Shown: positions 1-9,952, numbered from the stretch's first letter. The stretch: 64,000 nt of DNA from Ciborinia camelliae (GCA_025890175.1 JANPYM010000008.1:453501-517500); one strand, 5' to 3'. A program made the numbers and translations. The notes: generated by a model not told the origin, from the sequence alone.

Positions 1-173
1 GCTTCTGTCTGGAATCATTTGCTGGACCTGATCATAAGGCCGTCAAGATGCCGCATTGCAGGCATATCTTTGGGAAACATTGTATCACGACTTGGTTGAA
101 GGAGAATAATAGTTGTCCGTTGTGCAGAGCGGAAATCCAACTTCCACCCAGAGGACTGGGTTGTGCCAATTGA
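1..173 (+). CDS. RING-variant protein, 3' end only
   Basis: The window opens inside a gene. The frame through nucleotide 3 encodes the C-terminal part of a RING-type zinc finger and stops at TGA 171-173. Visible are a Cys at codon 2 of the fragment (probably second of the first CxxC pair), the run MPHCRHIFGKHC, TTWLKENNSCPLCRAE and a short tail. A likely role is an E3 ubiquitin ligase, inferred from the fold only. As in the other four paralogues of this window, glycine sits where the fifth zinc ligand (His/Cys) is expected, and a His lies eight residues before the third ligand Cys. The start and N-terminal region lie outside the window. Confidence 0.85.
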   Translation, partial: FCLESFAGPDHKAVKMPHCRHIFGKHCITTWLKENNSCPLCRAEIQLPPRGLGCAN

Positions 174-950
174 ACTGGAGGAAGATGAGAGGAGGTGAGT
201 GGGGGAAAATCGTGGATGGATTGGATTGTCATACATAGGACTTGGGGAAAGTTGATTTATGGTGGACTTGTATGGAATCACTCTCGACGAGATTATTTCT
301 GCAAATTGATGGGGAGAAAATGAATACAGAATGGAGAGATAACGATAGCGCAGGATAACGACTTGAGAATTGCGATGGGAGGGAAAATTGATTTGGATCC
401 ACGATTCAGCCCACCAGGATTCGTTGATTGTCACTAGGCGTTTTTCCCAAGAAAATATTAGCGAAGGAGAATAAGGTGTTTAGCGCACATGCACAAAGCC
501 TCTATGGCTACAATATTTCTTTTGTTTGGTTATGATTTTCTTTTTTGCTTATGGAGATTTGGATCATGGAGTGAGGATTGGTAATATCAGCGCATGATTT
601 CGATTTCATTAGGCTTTTAGCAATATTTTTCACTCTGTACTTATTTTTGCTGCAGTAATCCTGATGTATAAAAAGGTACTGCGGAATTCATTAGATAGAG
701 AGAATACAATCTATGTCTACAAAATAGTTTATAGTGCTTAAGATTTGATGATCTGTAAATACATGCAGGTAATCTTAGTAGATAGTAACTATTTAGTTGT
801 TGTTCTCAAAGAGGACAAATACATGCAGGTTATCTAAGTAGCATTGTTTGATTGTTGTTCGTTCTCAATCAAAAAAGAAAAAAACATGAATGAAAAAAGT
901 ATTGTGCAAAAGTTCTTTGCTTTTTGATACTATGCGATTAATTTAGATTG
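174..950. other. intergenic, 3' flank of first RING gene
   Basis: No convincing gene. ORFs on the minus strand at 15-434 run antisense to the RING end and its 3' flank and look like shadows. The only structure noticed is a diverged 60-bp tandem duplication at 757-870, listed separately. Confidence 0.6.
757..870. repeat. 60-bp tandem duplication, two copies
   Basis: Both copies start with AAATACATGCAGGT (at 757 and 817) and end with a TTGTTGTT..TCTCAA segment. They differ by several substitutions and small indels, so the duplication is not recent. Confidence 0.7.
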
Positions 951-1136
951 TGTTAAGAGAATGACTCTAACTAGAATGGATATGTGGGAAGCATAGGGTT
1001 GGATTTCGTGTAGAACCTCGAATCGAAGTGGATTCTACGATTCCTACCAGCATAGCCGCGCCCCCGCTACGCACGGACGCTAAGCTAAGCTCTATATGTA
1101 CATAGAAACCGCTTATAAGCGCTCTGCGCTTCAACA
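951..1136 (-). mobile_element. solo LTR, TSD GATTG
   Basis: A 186-bp block begins TGTTAAGAGAA and ends GCTTCAACA, the TG...CA ends of an LTR. It is flanked by a perfect 5-bp direct repeat GATTG (946-950 and 1137-1141), the length made by LTR-retrotransposon integrases. No internal region or partner LTR is adjacent, so it is a solo LTR left by recombination. Orientation is tentative: read on the minus strand, a CATATAG TATA-like word falls mid-LTR, as in the other copies. It lies 615 bp upstream of the RING gene at 1751. Confidence 0.85.
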
Positions 1137-1750
1137 GATTGTCTAATTTGTAGTTAAAATACTGGATCAAAAATTACCTATACACATCCTGTCTATCTAG
1201 ATAACTCTTGTTCTATATAATTTGATATGTTCAACTTCATTGTATGGATCATTATCAACTATTGGATCTATCTAATAAAAATTATTTTGAATGTTCACAT
1301 CGATCTAATACAGCCATAGTCACGGCCAAAACGGTCCGAACGTATTCCTATATTTGATCATACGTTGCTGTAGAGAACTGTGGCTGTAGCATAGTACCTA
1401 TGCTATATGTATAGAATCGTTATTATCCAGCCTTTTGCTGCCGTACTGAATATGATATTTTCTCACCTACCTACTATATATAGCATGTTTCCATCTTTCA
1501 ACATCCCATATATTCCTTCCACCATTTCTGATAAATATCTCAACCACAACAGGATATCTTATGATTTCCCCATAAGCAGCTCAACACCTCATATTCAGAA
1601 CAGAGACAGGACAGCACGCCAAAAATAACATAAATACCTCGGTGTAAGGAAAAAAATCACACTATCAACAAAATCACACTATCAAAAAACCACACTATCA
1701 AAAAACCACACTATCAAAAACAACACTATCAAAAGATCACATTATCGATC
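1137..1750. other. upstream region of RING gene 1751
   Basis: No credible gene. The final 100 bp before the ATG consist of a tandem repeat (separate entry). Upstream is A+T-rich sequence holding the palindrome-like pair CTGTGGCTGTAGCATAGTACC / TATGCTATATG near 1378-1410. Confidence 0.5.
1654..1749 (+). repeat. about 16-bp tandem repeat abutting a start codon
   Basis: Six imperfect copies of a unit close to AAAATCACACTATCAA run head to tail and end one base before ATG 1751. They therefore lie in the presumed 5' leader of the RING gene. The leader would be nearly free of G. Confidence 0.85.
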
Positions 1751-2461
1751 ATGTCATCAAGAATCGAGAACCCGCCGGCTATGACAGCCATGCGTCGTTT
1801 TCCATTGGACGAAGAGATTGCTTCTGCTGATCTATCTCGTCGTGTTGAAGATGGGATTAGGGCTGTTGAAGAGTTGATTAGGGCTAGAACAGAAGCTGGG
1901 CAGTCTACCGATGAATTCCAACGTATCATACGTACACAAATGATGATTAGGCGACGTGTTGCGAACAGGTCCTTTACAACATCTCACGGTAACAACCTTT
2001 TGAATGCTTTGGAATACGCCACCAGACTACAACTCGGGGAAGAAATCGAAGAGGAGTTTGAGCGACCAGACCAAGCATCCTCCGATATTTATCAAGCAAT
2101 GGCCCATTATCTACGTGTTCAACGCGAGGTACAGAGGAATGTAACAGCCGAAGCCGACAGCCGCAGAGCTCGCCTCAGAGCTCAAAAACTAGCCCAGCAC
2201 AGAGCTGCAGCTATCGACCAACTCTTGATCTCCGTACCCATCGATGGGAATCAAACAGAGTTGGAACCATGCCCCATCTGCGGAGACGAATACGGCGCAA
2301 CCACAGAAGATGCAGCTCATGAAGCTTGCATGCTCCCGGATTGCAGGCACGTGTTCGGGCGTGAATGTATCGGCACATGGCTCAAGAAACAGAAGAACAC
2401 TTGTCCACTTTGCCGCGCAGAGGTAGAGGTAAAGATTGTTGTACCGAAAGCAGCCGAATAG
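1751..2461 (+). CDS. RING-variant zinc-finger protein, 236 aa
   Basis: Single exon. The N-terminal three quarters are charged and helical with no recognised domain: residues 30-70 and 110-160 are rich in Arg, Glu and Gln and could form coiled coils. The RING-like domain has C174-x2-C177, H190, C193, C198-x-H200, C206 and C218-x2-C221. At position 203, where a RING-H2 has its fifth ligand, there is Gly (CRHVFGREC). The helix just before the domain (AIDQLLISVP) resembles that of the paralogues at 3592, 7502 and 25571. A probable role is an E3 ubiquitin ligase; the substrate is unknown. The first ATG follows directly on a tandem-repeat leader. No signal peptide or membrane segment is seen. Confidence 0.88.
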   Translation: MSSRIENPPAMTAMRRFPLDEEIASADLSRRVEDGIRAVEELIRARTEAGQSTDEFQRIIRTQMMIRRRVANRSFTTSHGNNLLNALEYATRLQLGEEIEEEFERPDQASSDIYQAMAHYLRVQREVQRNVTAEADSRRARLRAQKLAQHRAAAIDQLLISVPIDGNQTELEPCPICGDEYGATTEDAAHEACMLPDCRHVFGRECIGTWLKKQKNTCPLCRAEVEVKIVVPKAAE

Positions 2462-2753
2462 GAGGAGTATATTCCTGCTCGCCAGCTAATAGATGAATTC
2501 GGTGGTTGGTAGCGACAACTTTGGCCTAGAAGTATTATTACCCAATTAAAACTTATTATCAAAAATTGAAAATTGAACATTACGTGCCAGTGAGACTACA
2601 TACAGATTTTAGAAAATATACATCCCCCCGACCCTAAAAAAACCTTAAAATACAAATATTCCTTTTCAATGAAACAAATTAGTATTTAATAAACAAAAAA
2701 ACTAGATAATTCTGTAACAAAATATATAACTAATTTGGATACTCTTTCATTAT

Positions 2754-2904
2754 TGTTGGAATCACCATGGGTGATGAATACGATATACTCATAGTATGCA
2801 GTGTATTCGACTCGATTTTCTAAAAACTATGCTACAGATTGATTCTATATAAAGCCGCTAGCGCATGCTAGCGCTGGCGTCCATAGTCACGTGATTATCC
2901 AACA
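2754..2904 (-). mobile_element. solo LTR, TSD ATTAT
   Basis: A 151-bp block starts TGTTGGAATCACC and ends TATCCAACA. The outer seven bases form a perfect inverted repeat (TGTTGGA/TCCAACA). The flanks 2749-2753 and 2905-2909 are both ATTAT, a 5-bp target-site duplication. Near one end is GTCACGTGATTAT. Read on the minus strand, TTTATATAG gives a TATA-like word, so minus orientation is preferred. TGTTGGA ends are typical of Ty1/copia-type elements. It sits between RING genes 1751 and 3592. Confidence 0.9.
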
Positions 2905-3591
2905 ATTATTATATCAGAGTTGTTGCAGTTGGTTGCAGTTGTCGCAAGACAAAATTGATGCTTACCATCTACCACAAATTAAGTTCGCCAGATTTTCTGA
3001 AATAGCCGACGATATACCTCGGAGAAACTTCATAGTTAGAGGATGGGATTGAATTTGGGAAGAATGGTTGACGGCGGCCTTGATTTTGCGAGTTTTGGGC
3101 GATATTCTGTATCTTGAATAGTGGTTTATCGCATTTTGCTGAGACACCCAGACAAATGAATTTCTTGAATATGGAGGAGGAGAAAGAAAATCTCAAATTT
3201 AAAATCCTATCATAGTGAAAGTGAATAGTGACGGGCTGACGTATCATAATTTTATATCAATACCAGTACGGTTGAGATTTGTAATAATCAAGGCTCGTTC
3301 GACAAGCGAATCGTAATTCGTACTGATTATCCGTAATGGCCGTATTGATATTTGGAAGTCAATAAAGGTGTTGAGAGAATCTTCCATTCTCCATCTTCCA
3401 ACTCTCTTACAAAACTTTATTTACAACTTCATTCACATCTTGGTTGCAGACTCAACAATCTTTCATCCGGATTACAACACATTAAGCTCATTCAGCACAT
3501 CACATCATATCACATAAAATCACTTTGATTCTTCGCGCTCTCGCAGATTTTCAACAATCCAAACAATTCAATATAATCTGCCATCATCGCA
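2905..3591. other. upstream region of RING gene 3592
   Basis: No credible gene; the two minus-strand ORFs (2962-3247) overlap in different frames and show no family features. From about 3380 the sequence is C/T- and A-rich (CATCTTCCAACTCTC, CATCACATCATATCACAT), as is usual for fungal 5' leaders. Confidence 0.5.
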
Positions 3592-5148
3592 ATGTCGGAA
3601 AATATTGAAGAGTATTCGAGGTCCTCGAGGTTCTTTTCTGGTCGACAAAGCCAAGAAAACTACATAGAGCATGTTGCAGCTCAAGATCCTTTCACGACAC
3701 ATCGGTCTTCTCGGAGAACTCCAGCGCCACTTGATAGTCGACGCATCAGATTCCATTCCGAGAATAATTTATCCAGCGCTCCTCTAGGAGCAGATCAAAG
3801 ATTCTCCTTCTCTGACCAACGAAATGAAGAACACCCTATGCAGAATGCCGAAGTTCAGAGAAATAGAACGGAATTCTTAAATCATTTAGCCAGAAATGAT
3901 CGCCAACCAGCAGATCAAGGATTGTCCTTTGCCGAGCAACGAAATGAAGAACACCACACACAGAATGGCGAAAATCAAGGATTACTTACCGTACCATTCG
4001 AGGCAATTCGGTGGGAAAGTCGTGCTCGACGCCCCAGATTTGATTTCGAAAATCCTTCAACCACTATTTCTCCTCGAACATCAAATATGGCGCAAAATTC
4101 ATTTCAGAACGCCACATTTGGGAGCGAAAGCCATTTAACCGCCAATCCTGTATCAGAAAACATGACTCATACCCGATATACCTTTCAACGAAACGAAGAT
4201 GAACGCAGACAGACCGAAGAAGCTCGACTAGGTACCTCTATGTCGCAAGCGGATTTCCAGAGAAATCAGGCAGAGTTGGGTGACAGGACCAGATTTAATC
4301 ACCGTTATCATTTCGCGCCCGATCAATATCGTCTGTCATCAAATATGAATCTAGCGAACCATCGACGAAACGAAGAACAAGGTACACAGACCGATGAAGC
4401 TCAAACCTATTTCATGCCGCAAGCATCCTTCGCCAGAAATCGGGAGGAATTGCATGCCAGGCGAGTCAGATTCAATCCCGAGAATCTCCCAACCAGCAAT
4501 AATCAATCAACCACCACTCGTCACTCAACCACCCCTCGTCTTCCAGCCGCGCCTCGTCCATCGAACTTTCCTCCCCCCTCAGAGTTTCGACGAATGATGC
4601 ACCCAGTTATAAATGACTCCCAGCAAAACTTCTCGCTTTCTTCAGCTGACCACGTCAGACCACGTAGAGCATTATCACGAACCGAACAAGCAATGGTATC
4701 TGCCGAGGTGAATCTGATGTATAGCGACCTTCGTAACCGCGAAGTGGGACATGGAGCCACGAGAAGTCGCATGATGGCTGTATTTCGAGCCCGCCACCCT
4801 CACCGTGATTTTAGCTTGTCAGAGCGTCGCAATCAACACAGCAACGATATTAGACTGGAAGTGATCAAAAGAATGCTTGTGCCAGCATCTGCTCAAGACG
4901 ACGAGTCCTGCCCGATCTGTCAGGAAGAATACACTACAACTGTGGGGGCTGCTGCTGCTACTGACAATGAAGTGCACAAGTGCCCACATTGCCAAGAGCA
5001 GTACGTTACGACGCCGAATAATCCCGACGCCCACGATCCATGTACAATGCCAGTTTGCACGCATGTCTTTGGCAGAGGCTGTATTACTCAATGGTTGAAG
5101 GATAAGAATACCTGTCCCATGTGTCGTGCTAAGGTACGTCTTCCATAA
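3592..5148 (+). CDS. RING-variant protein with disordered repeat-rich N terminus, 518 aa
   Basis: Single exon. Residues 1-330 are low-complexity and built of degenerate repeats around QRNEEH..QN and F.RN..EL, suggesting a disordered arm. The C terminus (440-518) holds the RING: C440-x2-C443, a second C464-x2-C467, H481, C484, C489-x-H491, Gly494 in place of the fifth ligand, C497 and C508-x2-C511. The first CxxC segment is duplicated (CPICQEEYTTT then CPHCQEQYVTT, 24 residues apart), so there is one CxxC pair too many. VIKRMLVPAS precedes the domain, matching the helix of its paralogues. A probable E3 ubiquitin ligase or zinc-binding scaffold; partner unknown. ATG in CGCAATGTCG context follows a pyrimidine/A-rich leader. 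Confidence 0.88.
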   Translation: MSENIEEYSRSSRFFSGRQSQENYIEHVAAQDPFTTHRSSRRTPAPLDSRRIRFHSENNLSSAPLGADQRFSFSDQRNEEHPMQNAEVQRNRTEFLNHLARNDRQPADQGLSFAEQRNEEHHTQNGENQGLLTVPFEAIRWESRARRPRFDFENPSTTISPRTSNMAQNSFQNATFGSESHLTANPVSENMTHTRYTFQRNEDERRQTEEARLGTSMSQADFQRNQAELGDRTRFNHRYHFAPDQYRLSSNMNLANHRRNEEQGTQTDEAQTYFMPQASFARNREELHARRVRFNPENLPTSNNQSTTTRHSTTPRLPAAPRPSNFPPPSEFRRMMHPVINDSQQNFSLSSADHVRPRRALSRTEQAMVSAEVNLMYSDLRNREVGHGATRSRMMAVFRARHPHRDFSLSERRNQHSNDIRLEVIKRMLVPASAQDDESCPICQEEYTTTVGAAAATDNEVHKCPHCQEQYVTTPNNPDAHDPCTMPVCTHVFGRGCITQWLKDKNTCPMCRAKVRLP

Positions 5149-5804
5149 AGAGACTTTTGGCTACGAAGGAAATCCAGGTGCATGCAGACCGGTTGATTGG
5201 AGATGGAGGGGAGAGAAATTGTGGAATCCTACAATTTTCATCGACAGCCTCGTTCGAACCAACTCCACTACCTTTTCCTCTTCATAACAACTCAACTCAC
5301 CTTTTGTCCTTCATTGTTACTCAACTCTCAAACAACTCACACAATAATTCAATTTTCTAGATTTCAGTTGGTTTTGTAGCACGTTACTCGATAAAACATC
5401 AACTCGACCCCTGATTAGTCAGCTAGCGACGACAGATAATGTTTAGCGATCACGAGGGAAATGCGATCTAGGGCGGACTGACGGAGTGTCGAATTGGTAG
5501 CCAAGCTAAGCTGATAAATGGATTGTTATGCAGTATCCTGACAATCCGATTTCTGAATGATATTTTCTTTCCCCTTGCGTTTGCGTTTTCTTCCATGAAG
5601 GTTTTGCTCACAGCGTCATTTTCAGGTTGGTGAGGGAATTTGTTTTATGACTTTGCATCATAATTGATAATTAGACAGCGGGCGTTCTCAATAGAGGTTA
5701 GATAGGTGTCTAATAACAACCATTGGCTTTCAGTACAAATATTCATGAGTAGTTGTGAAAGTGAATGTCGAAGTGAAAATTTCTATCGTATCTTAAATCA
5801 TTGG
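5149..5804. other. intergenic, 3' flank of RING gene 3592
   Basis: Nothing convincing. The plus-strand ORFs at 5157-5379 overlap in two frames and directly follow the stop codon. Confidence 0.5.
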
Positions 5805-6026
5805 TGTTGGGTTTATCTTAGCGAAGATGATGGCTACGATTAATATCCGAGAAAAATGTGAAGCATTAATGACTCATTAAAATTCTCATTTGATTTGGAT
5901 ACAGAAAATGTATTAGTTTCAGTAGAAGGGGATGTGGATTCAAGATCTAAACTGGGACTGCTTATAAGCAAGGTCCTAAGCTAATACTACGCTAGTATAG
6001 TCCCCATGTGACCTGATAAATCCACC
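5805..6026 (-). mobile_element. possible degenerate solo LTR
   Basis: The segment begins TGTTGGGTTTATC and ends near GATAAATCCACCCC, an imperfect inverted repeat of the kind that bounds the other LTRs here. Inside are CTTATAAGC and CCATGTGACC, words shared with them. The terminal CAACA is not intact and no target-site duplication was found, so this could be an old copy or coincidence. Confidence 0.35.
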
Positions 6027-7060
6027 CCTGTTACTGATACCGAGTATCAAGCCAAGCTTAATTTTATTTTATGATTGGAATTAATTCCATAATTTCCAAG
6101 TACCTACAACTCACCTAGGTAGTTAATATCTTTGAGATGTCTTCTTGCTCACGATCTACCTAGGTAGTTCATTGCAATTTCGGTAATTACAATCATGTGA
6201 CTATACATAGGGGAACCATACGAACTGGGTAGCCTTCGCGCTAGTGTGCCTCGGGCTCTGTATAAGAATATATCATCCTCATGGTAATTTTAATAGGAAT
6301 CAACGATCTTTTTATACATAAGGATTAAATGTATTACCATTTTTACATACACCAGATTAACCCATATTGAGGGCGAGCGGTCGCACACGCATGATTTAGA
6401 GCCATTTGAGATCTAATTTTGAGCTTAATGAGGTTGGAGGGTGCACTTTAAAGCATACATTGTATTGTATTGATTTAATTTGATAATTTCCACCTTAATA
6501 TCTTCTAAAAGCATAAAGTAAAATACTAATGATATACTAATAATATACTAATATAATACTAATATAATACTAATATAATACTAATGTAATCCTAGCAAAA
6601 ATGAAATAATAATACAAACAGATAATACCAAAAAATGACATATGCCTGAAACGAAGTGCAAGGGGTTTTCGGGACAGGAGAAAAAACAGAACTCCTGATT
6701 TGACTGCAATCGGTTTACGTGATTCGTTACCTGCTGGAGCGCGAGTATATGAGGATCTACAGAGTCTGAAACGTATTTGCAGATACACTACCAATAGTAG
6801 TACAGCCAGCTTAGGGGGAGGGGATATATTAAAGGGAAAGAAAGCCCTTGTGCCCCCTCCCCCAAGATGTTATACTATTTATTGGCAGGACATCTGAATG
6901 ATGGAATACGTTTCAGGCTATGTGGGTCCTCCCACGCTCCTATGGTATACATACAAAAACGAAGTTTTTCCCAATCTGATATGGTCACGTGATTAACAAA
7001 TCGGCTGTGCAGGCTCTAAAAAGAATTTTGGCCATATTTCCCGCTACCATGGAGGGTATA
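6027..7060. other. intergenic with LTR-like scraps and a short tandem repeat
   Basis: No credible gene. An 11-bp tandem repeat (TAATATAATAC-like) occupies about 6525-6590. Words found in the solo LTRs recur at 6193-6275 (CATGTGACTATAC then GTATAAG) and at 6985-6998 (CACGTGATTAACA), but neither stretch shows two clean ends and a duplication. Confidence 0.5.
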
Positions 7061-7243
7061 TGTTACGGCAGTAGTGAATACGGCCTCTAAGAGTGCCTGA
7101 GATATCAGGCATATTACTTCTCGCTAGGCCGTACCTATGGCTGCACTGCCTTACGTATATAAAGGGGGGGGCGGCCCTTTATAGTAGTTAGGCTCTTCAA
7201 GCAATACATTACATTTCACCCTCGATGCGTTAGCCTCGTGACA
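7061..7243 (+). mobile_element. solo LTR, TSD GTATA
   Basis: A 183-bp block starts TGTTACGGCAG and ends CTCGTGACA, flanked by GTATA on both sides (7056-7060, 7244-7248). It carries TATATAAAGG in plus orientation followed by a G-run and CAATACATTACATTTCACC, the layout of an LTR promoter and leader. No internal region is adjacent. It ends 258 bp before the ATG of the RING gene at 7502, on the same strand. Confidence 0.9.
7156..7165 (+). promoter_or_regulatory. LTR-borne TATA box upstream of RING gene
   Basis: TATATAAAGG lies in the middle of the solo LTR. It points towards the RING gene, whose ATG is 337 bp further on, with no other gene between. That it drives the gene is inferred. Confidence 0.5.
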
Positions 7244-7279
7244 GTATACGAAAAGGATCTCAGATATAGGATATTTTGA

Positions 7280-7364
7280 ATCAAGATAGAGAACAGCGCG
7301 ACAACAATGCGGTAGATAGATGCTACTTTGTATCAGGATAGAGAACAGCGTCACAACAATGCCT
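7280..7364. repeat. 54-bp spaced direct repeat in RING 5' region
   Basis: The word ATAGAGAACAGCG followed by CACAACAATGC or CGACAACAATGC occurs twice, about 54 bp apart, between the LTR and the RING gene. Confidence 0.65.
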
Positions 7365-7501
7365 CATGAGGAGATATTATAGCTTATATATATTGAGAAA
7401 ATCCATCAACCTTTTATCTTCCCTATTGTTCATTCAAAATCTAACTACCATCATTCGAAACATTAACGAAACAAATCAAAACAACTTTGACGCCAGCCAT
7501 C

Positions 7502-8101
7502 ATGCCAGTAAACCGTCTTAAATTGCGGGTTCCCGCACAGAGTCCAGAATGTGTAGGTTTCGTGGACACACAATATCCGCAAGTCCCTCGTGGGGTCACT
7601 TTTGCAAGCACACTTGGTGTAACTCTTGAGGTTCTTTCAACTGTTAGTGACCTGACATACGAGAATTTCTTGGAATTTCCGCAGACAGGCTTTGACATAG
7701 ACGAAGACTTCCCGCCCTTTTCATTTGTTGAGCTTCTGGAAAATTCTGAATTAAATGGCGCAAGACGGAGTTTTACTGGGAACTATGAGGGAAGAGAGAA
7801 GACTATGGTCGTCGAAATAATCACCAGCTACACAGAACGGAAGAAAGCTATCCAGAAAAACTTGATCGGGTCAGCTGACGTCGAGAAGCTAGACTCGGAT
7901 ATTTGCTGTATCTGTGAGGAGAAGTATGCTGTGGCTACTACTCCTAGCGAGCCGGATCACAGAGCATCGCAGTTGGATTGTGGACATGTTTTCGGTGGAG
8001 CTTGTGTCGCTACTTGGCTGAAGGAGAATGATACCTGCCCATTGTGTCGTGCTAAGGTTTGGCTTCCAGTTCCATATAGATTGCGGTTAAATTTGGTGTA
8101 G
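7502..8101 (+). CDS. RING-variant zinc-finger protein, 199 aa
   Basis: Single exon starting at ATG 7502; the longer reading from 7487 begins with TTG and was not chosen. The N-terminal 130 residues have no recognised domain. The RING-like part has C135-x2-C138, H153, C160-x-H162, Gly165 instead of the fifth ligand, C168 and C179-x2-C182, then a short Arg/Leu tail. AIQKNLIGSA before the domain matches the helix in the paralogues. A probable E3 ubiquitin ligase. The gene lies 258 bp downstream of a solo LTR whose TATA box points at it, and just upstream of a 16-bp minisatellite that begins 295 bp after the stop. Confidence 0.87.
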   Translation: MPVNRLKLRVPAQSPECVGFVDTQYPQVPRGVTFASTLGVTLEVLSTVSDLTYENFLEFPQTGFDIDEDFPPFSFVELLENSELNGARRSFTGNYEGREKTMVVEIITSYTERKKAIQKNLIGSADVEKLDSDICCICEEKYAVATTPSEPDHRASQLDCGHVFGGACVATWLKENDTCPLCRAKVWLPVPYRLRLNLV

Positions 8102-8395
8102 AAAATTGAGATGGGGAAGTATCGAAAGACTCCGAGACCGATTGAGAGGAGTCTAAAATGAAGCGATTTCCAGGCATCCCAAATAATTTAAACCGAAGGA
8201 AAGACACAGATTACTTAGACAATTTTGAAGAAAGAATTGAGATTAGGGAGGAATAGTTTTCTTCTTGCTATCTCAAAATACAATTTTACAATTAACTGTA
8301 CTCACTCATATTTTCACTTGTAACACTCCAATGCACTTGTAGCTAAAAACATTAATTTTGAAATGAAGGGGAAAGTAATAAATAAATACATATAA

Positions 8396-8840
8396 CATAT
8401 ATTAATACAAATATATATTAATACAAATATATATTAATACAAACATATATTAATACAAACATATATTAATACAAACATATATTAATACAAACATATATTA
8501 ATACAAACATATATTAATACAAACATATATTAATACAAACATATATTAATACAAACATATATTAATACAAACATATATTAATACAAACATATATTAATAC
8601 AAACATATATTAATACAAACATATATTAATACAAACATATATTAATACAAACATATATTAATACAAACATATATTAATACAAACATATATTAATACAAAC
8701 ATATATTAATACAAACATATATTAATACAAACATATATTAATACAAACATATATTAATACAAACATATATTAATACAAACATATATTAATACAAACATAT
8801 ATTAATACAAACATATATTAATACAAACATATATTAATAC
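8396..8840. repeat. 16-bp minisatellite, about 28 copies
   Basis: The unit ATATATTAATACAAAC is repeated about 28 times with almost no variation; the first two copies end in T instead of C. Uniformity implies recent expansion or gene conversion. It lies in the 3' flank of the RING gene at 7502. Confidence 0.97.
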
Positions 8841-9252
8841 ATAAATAATAAAACCAATAAAAGAAATAATGAAAAACTTAACAAATTCCATAATTATCTA
8901 ACAACACAAATGAATTAACTAAAGTAACCATAAAATACTTGCGTGGAAGACATGAAAAAACAATAAAATTACCATTTGCGAAAAACTAAATCCCCTCAAA
9001 ATATTCGACAATTAAGCCCATTCCCTCCCTGGCGAGAGGAAAAATAGGAGGTAAAAATAGTGTCATCCAGTAATTATCAGACTAAATATAAAATCATCAA
9101 AACCCATAGTTGAATTTGAAATAACTTTATAGATTTAGGGGTAAAAGACACCCAGATTCGGGAGTAGCTTTTCAATTTACTAAGAATTTATCTATTTCTA
9201 TAGTCAAGGACACTCAAACATAATAAAAAAAATAATTTCAAATATATTTAGT
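8841..9252. other. intergenic at left edge of A+T island
   Basis: No gene seen. It contains one arm of an inverted repeat (9199-9241) and the TTAGT duplication before the next solo LTR. Confidence 0.6.
9199..9241. repeat. left arm of 43/44-bp inverted repeat flanking the island
   Basis: This arm, starting TATAGTCAAGGA, is matched in inverted orientation by 24685-24728. There are three C/T differences and one small difference in the A-run. The arms bracket the whole A+T island about 15.4 kb apart. Confidence 0.8.
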
Positions 9253-9436
9253 TGTTGGTATCACTCTTGGTGGTATATGCACAATATAATGTGTGATGGT
9301 ATAATAGTAGTATAATATGATGTGATTGTATTAGGTTCTAGATGGGTGTTACGAAGGGCTTATATGCCCGTAGATCGTACTAGTGAGCCTAGTGCGATCA
9401 CGTGCATACCTAAGCCTATTCACTAGGATCGCAACA
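9253..9436 (-). mobile_element. solo LTR, TSD TTAGT
   Basis: A 184-bp block starts TGTTGGTATCACTC and ends GATCGCAACA, with TTAGT on both sides (9248-9252, 9437-9441). On the minus strand it reads TGTTGCGATC, then CACGTGATCGC, then GGGCATATAAGCCC, the order seen in the inner retrotransposon LTR, so minus orientation is preferred. It has kept its G+C although the heavily mutated island starts right after it. Confidence 0.9.
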
Positions 9437-9952
9437 TTAGTTTTTTTTAATATAAAATATACAGAATTTTAAGTTGATTTTAATGGTATAAAAATATTTT
9501 TAAAATATTAATGGGAAAATCATCAAAAACCCAAAAAACAAAATTTCAAAATGGGATTTATTATTATATGTTATATATAACCGTTTAATATACTATATAA
9601 ACTATATTAGATTAATAACACTATTTATGTATAATCTAAATATACTATTAAACTTCTCTAATTCTACTTTATCGTTTTATACTATTCCAAACTTTTAAAA
9701 TTAAAATTTAAATAATATTATATAATATCCCCTTCTTTTTTCCCTTTTTTTTTTCTTTTCTCTATTTATTTTAAAAACCCTGTTTCGTTTAATTACTTTA
9801 GACGATAACCCTTTTATTATATAAAAAATTAAATAATAAAATATAACATTAAATAAGAGCCTTAAATTCTATTTATTGTTATGTAACTTTATTATATATT
9901 TAATATTAAATCAAATATATATAAAATAATAAATATTATTGTATATATAAAC

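Noticed and set aside
6180..6330. LTR-like words CATGTGACTATAC and GTATAAG
   Set aside because: Neither end nor a target-site duplication could be identified; left as part of the intergenic description.
6868..6998. Possible solo LTR (TGTTATAC...CACGTGATTAACA)
   Set aside because: The right end looks like an LTR terminus, but flanking five bases (CAAGA and AATCG) do not match and no other left end was found.
7487..7501. Upstream extension of the RING gene
   Set aside because: The codon at 7487 is TTG; the first ATG in frame is at 7502.
8396..8840. Regular repeats reminiscent of a CRISPR array
   Set aside because: Units are contiguous with no spacers and this is a eukaryotic genome.
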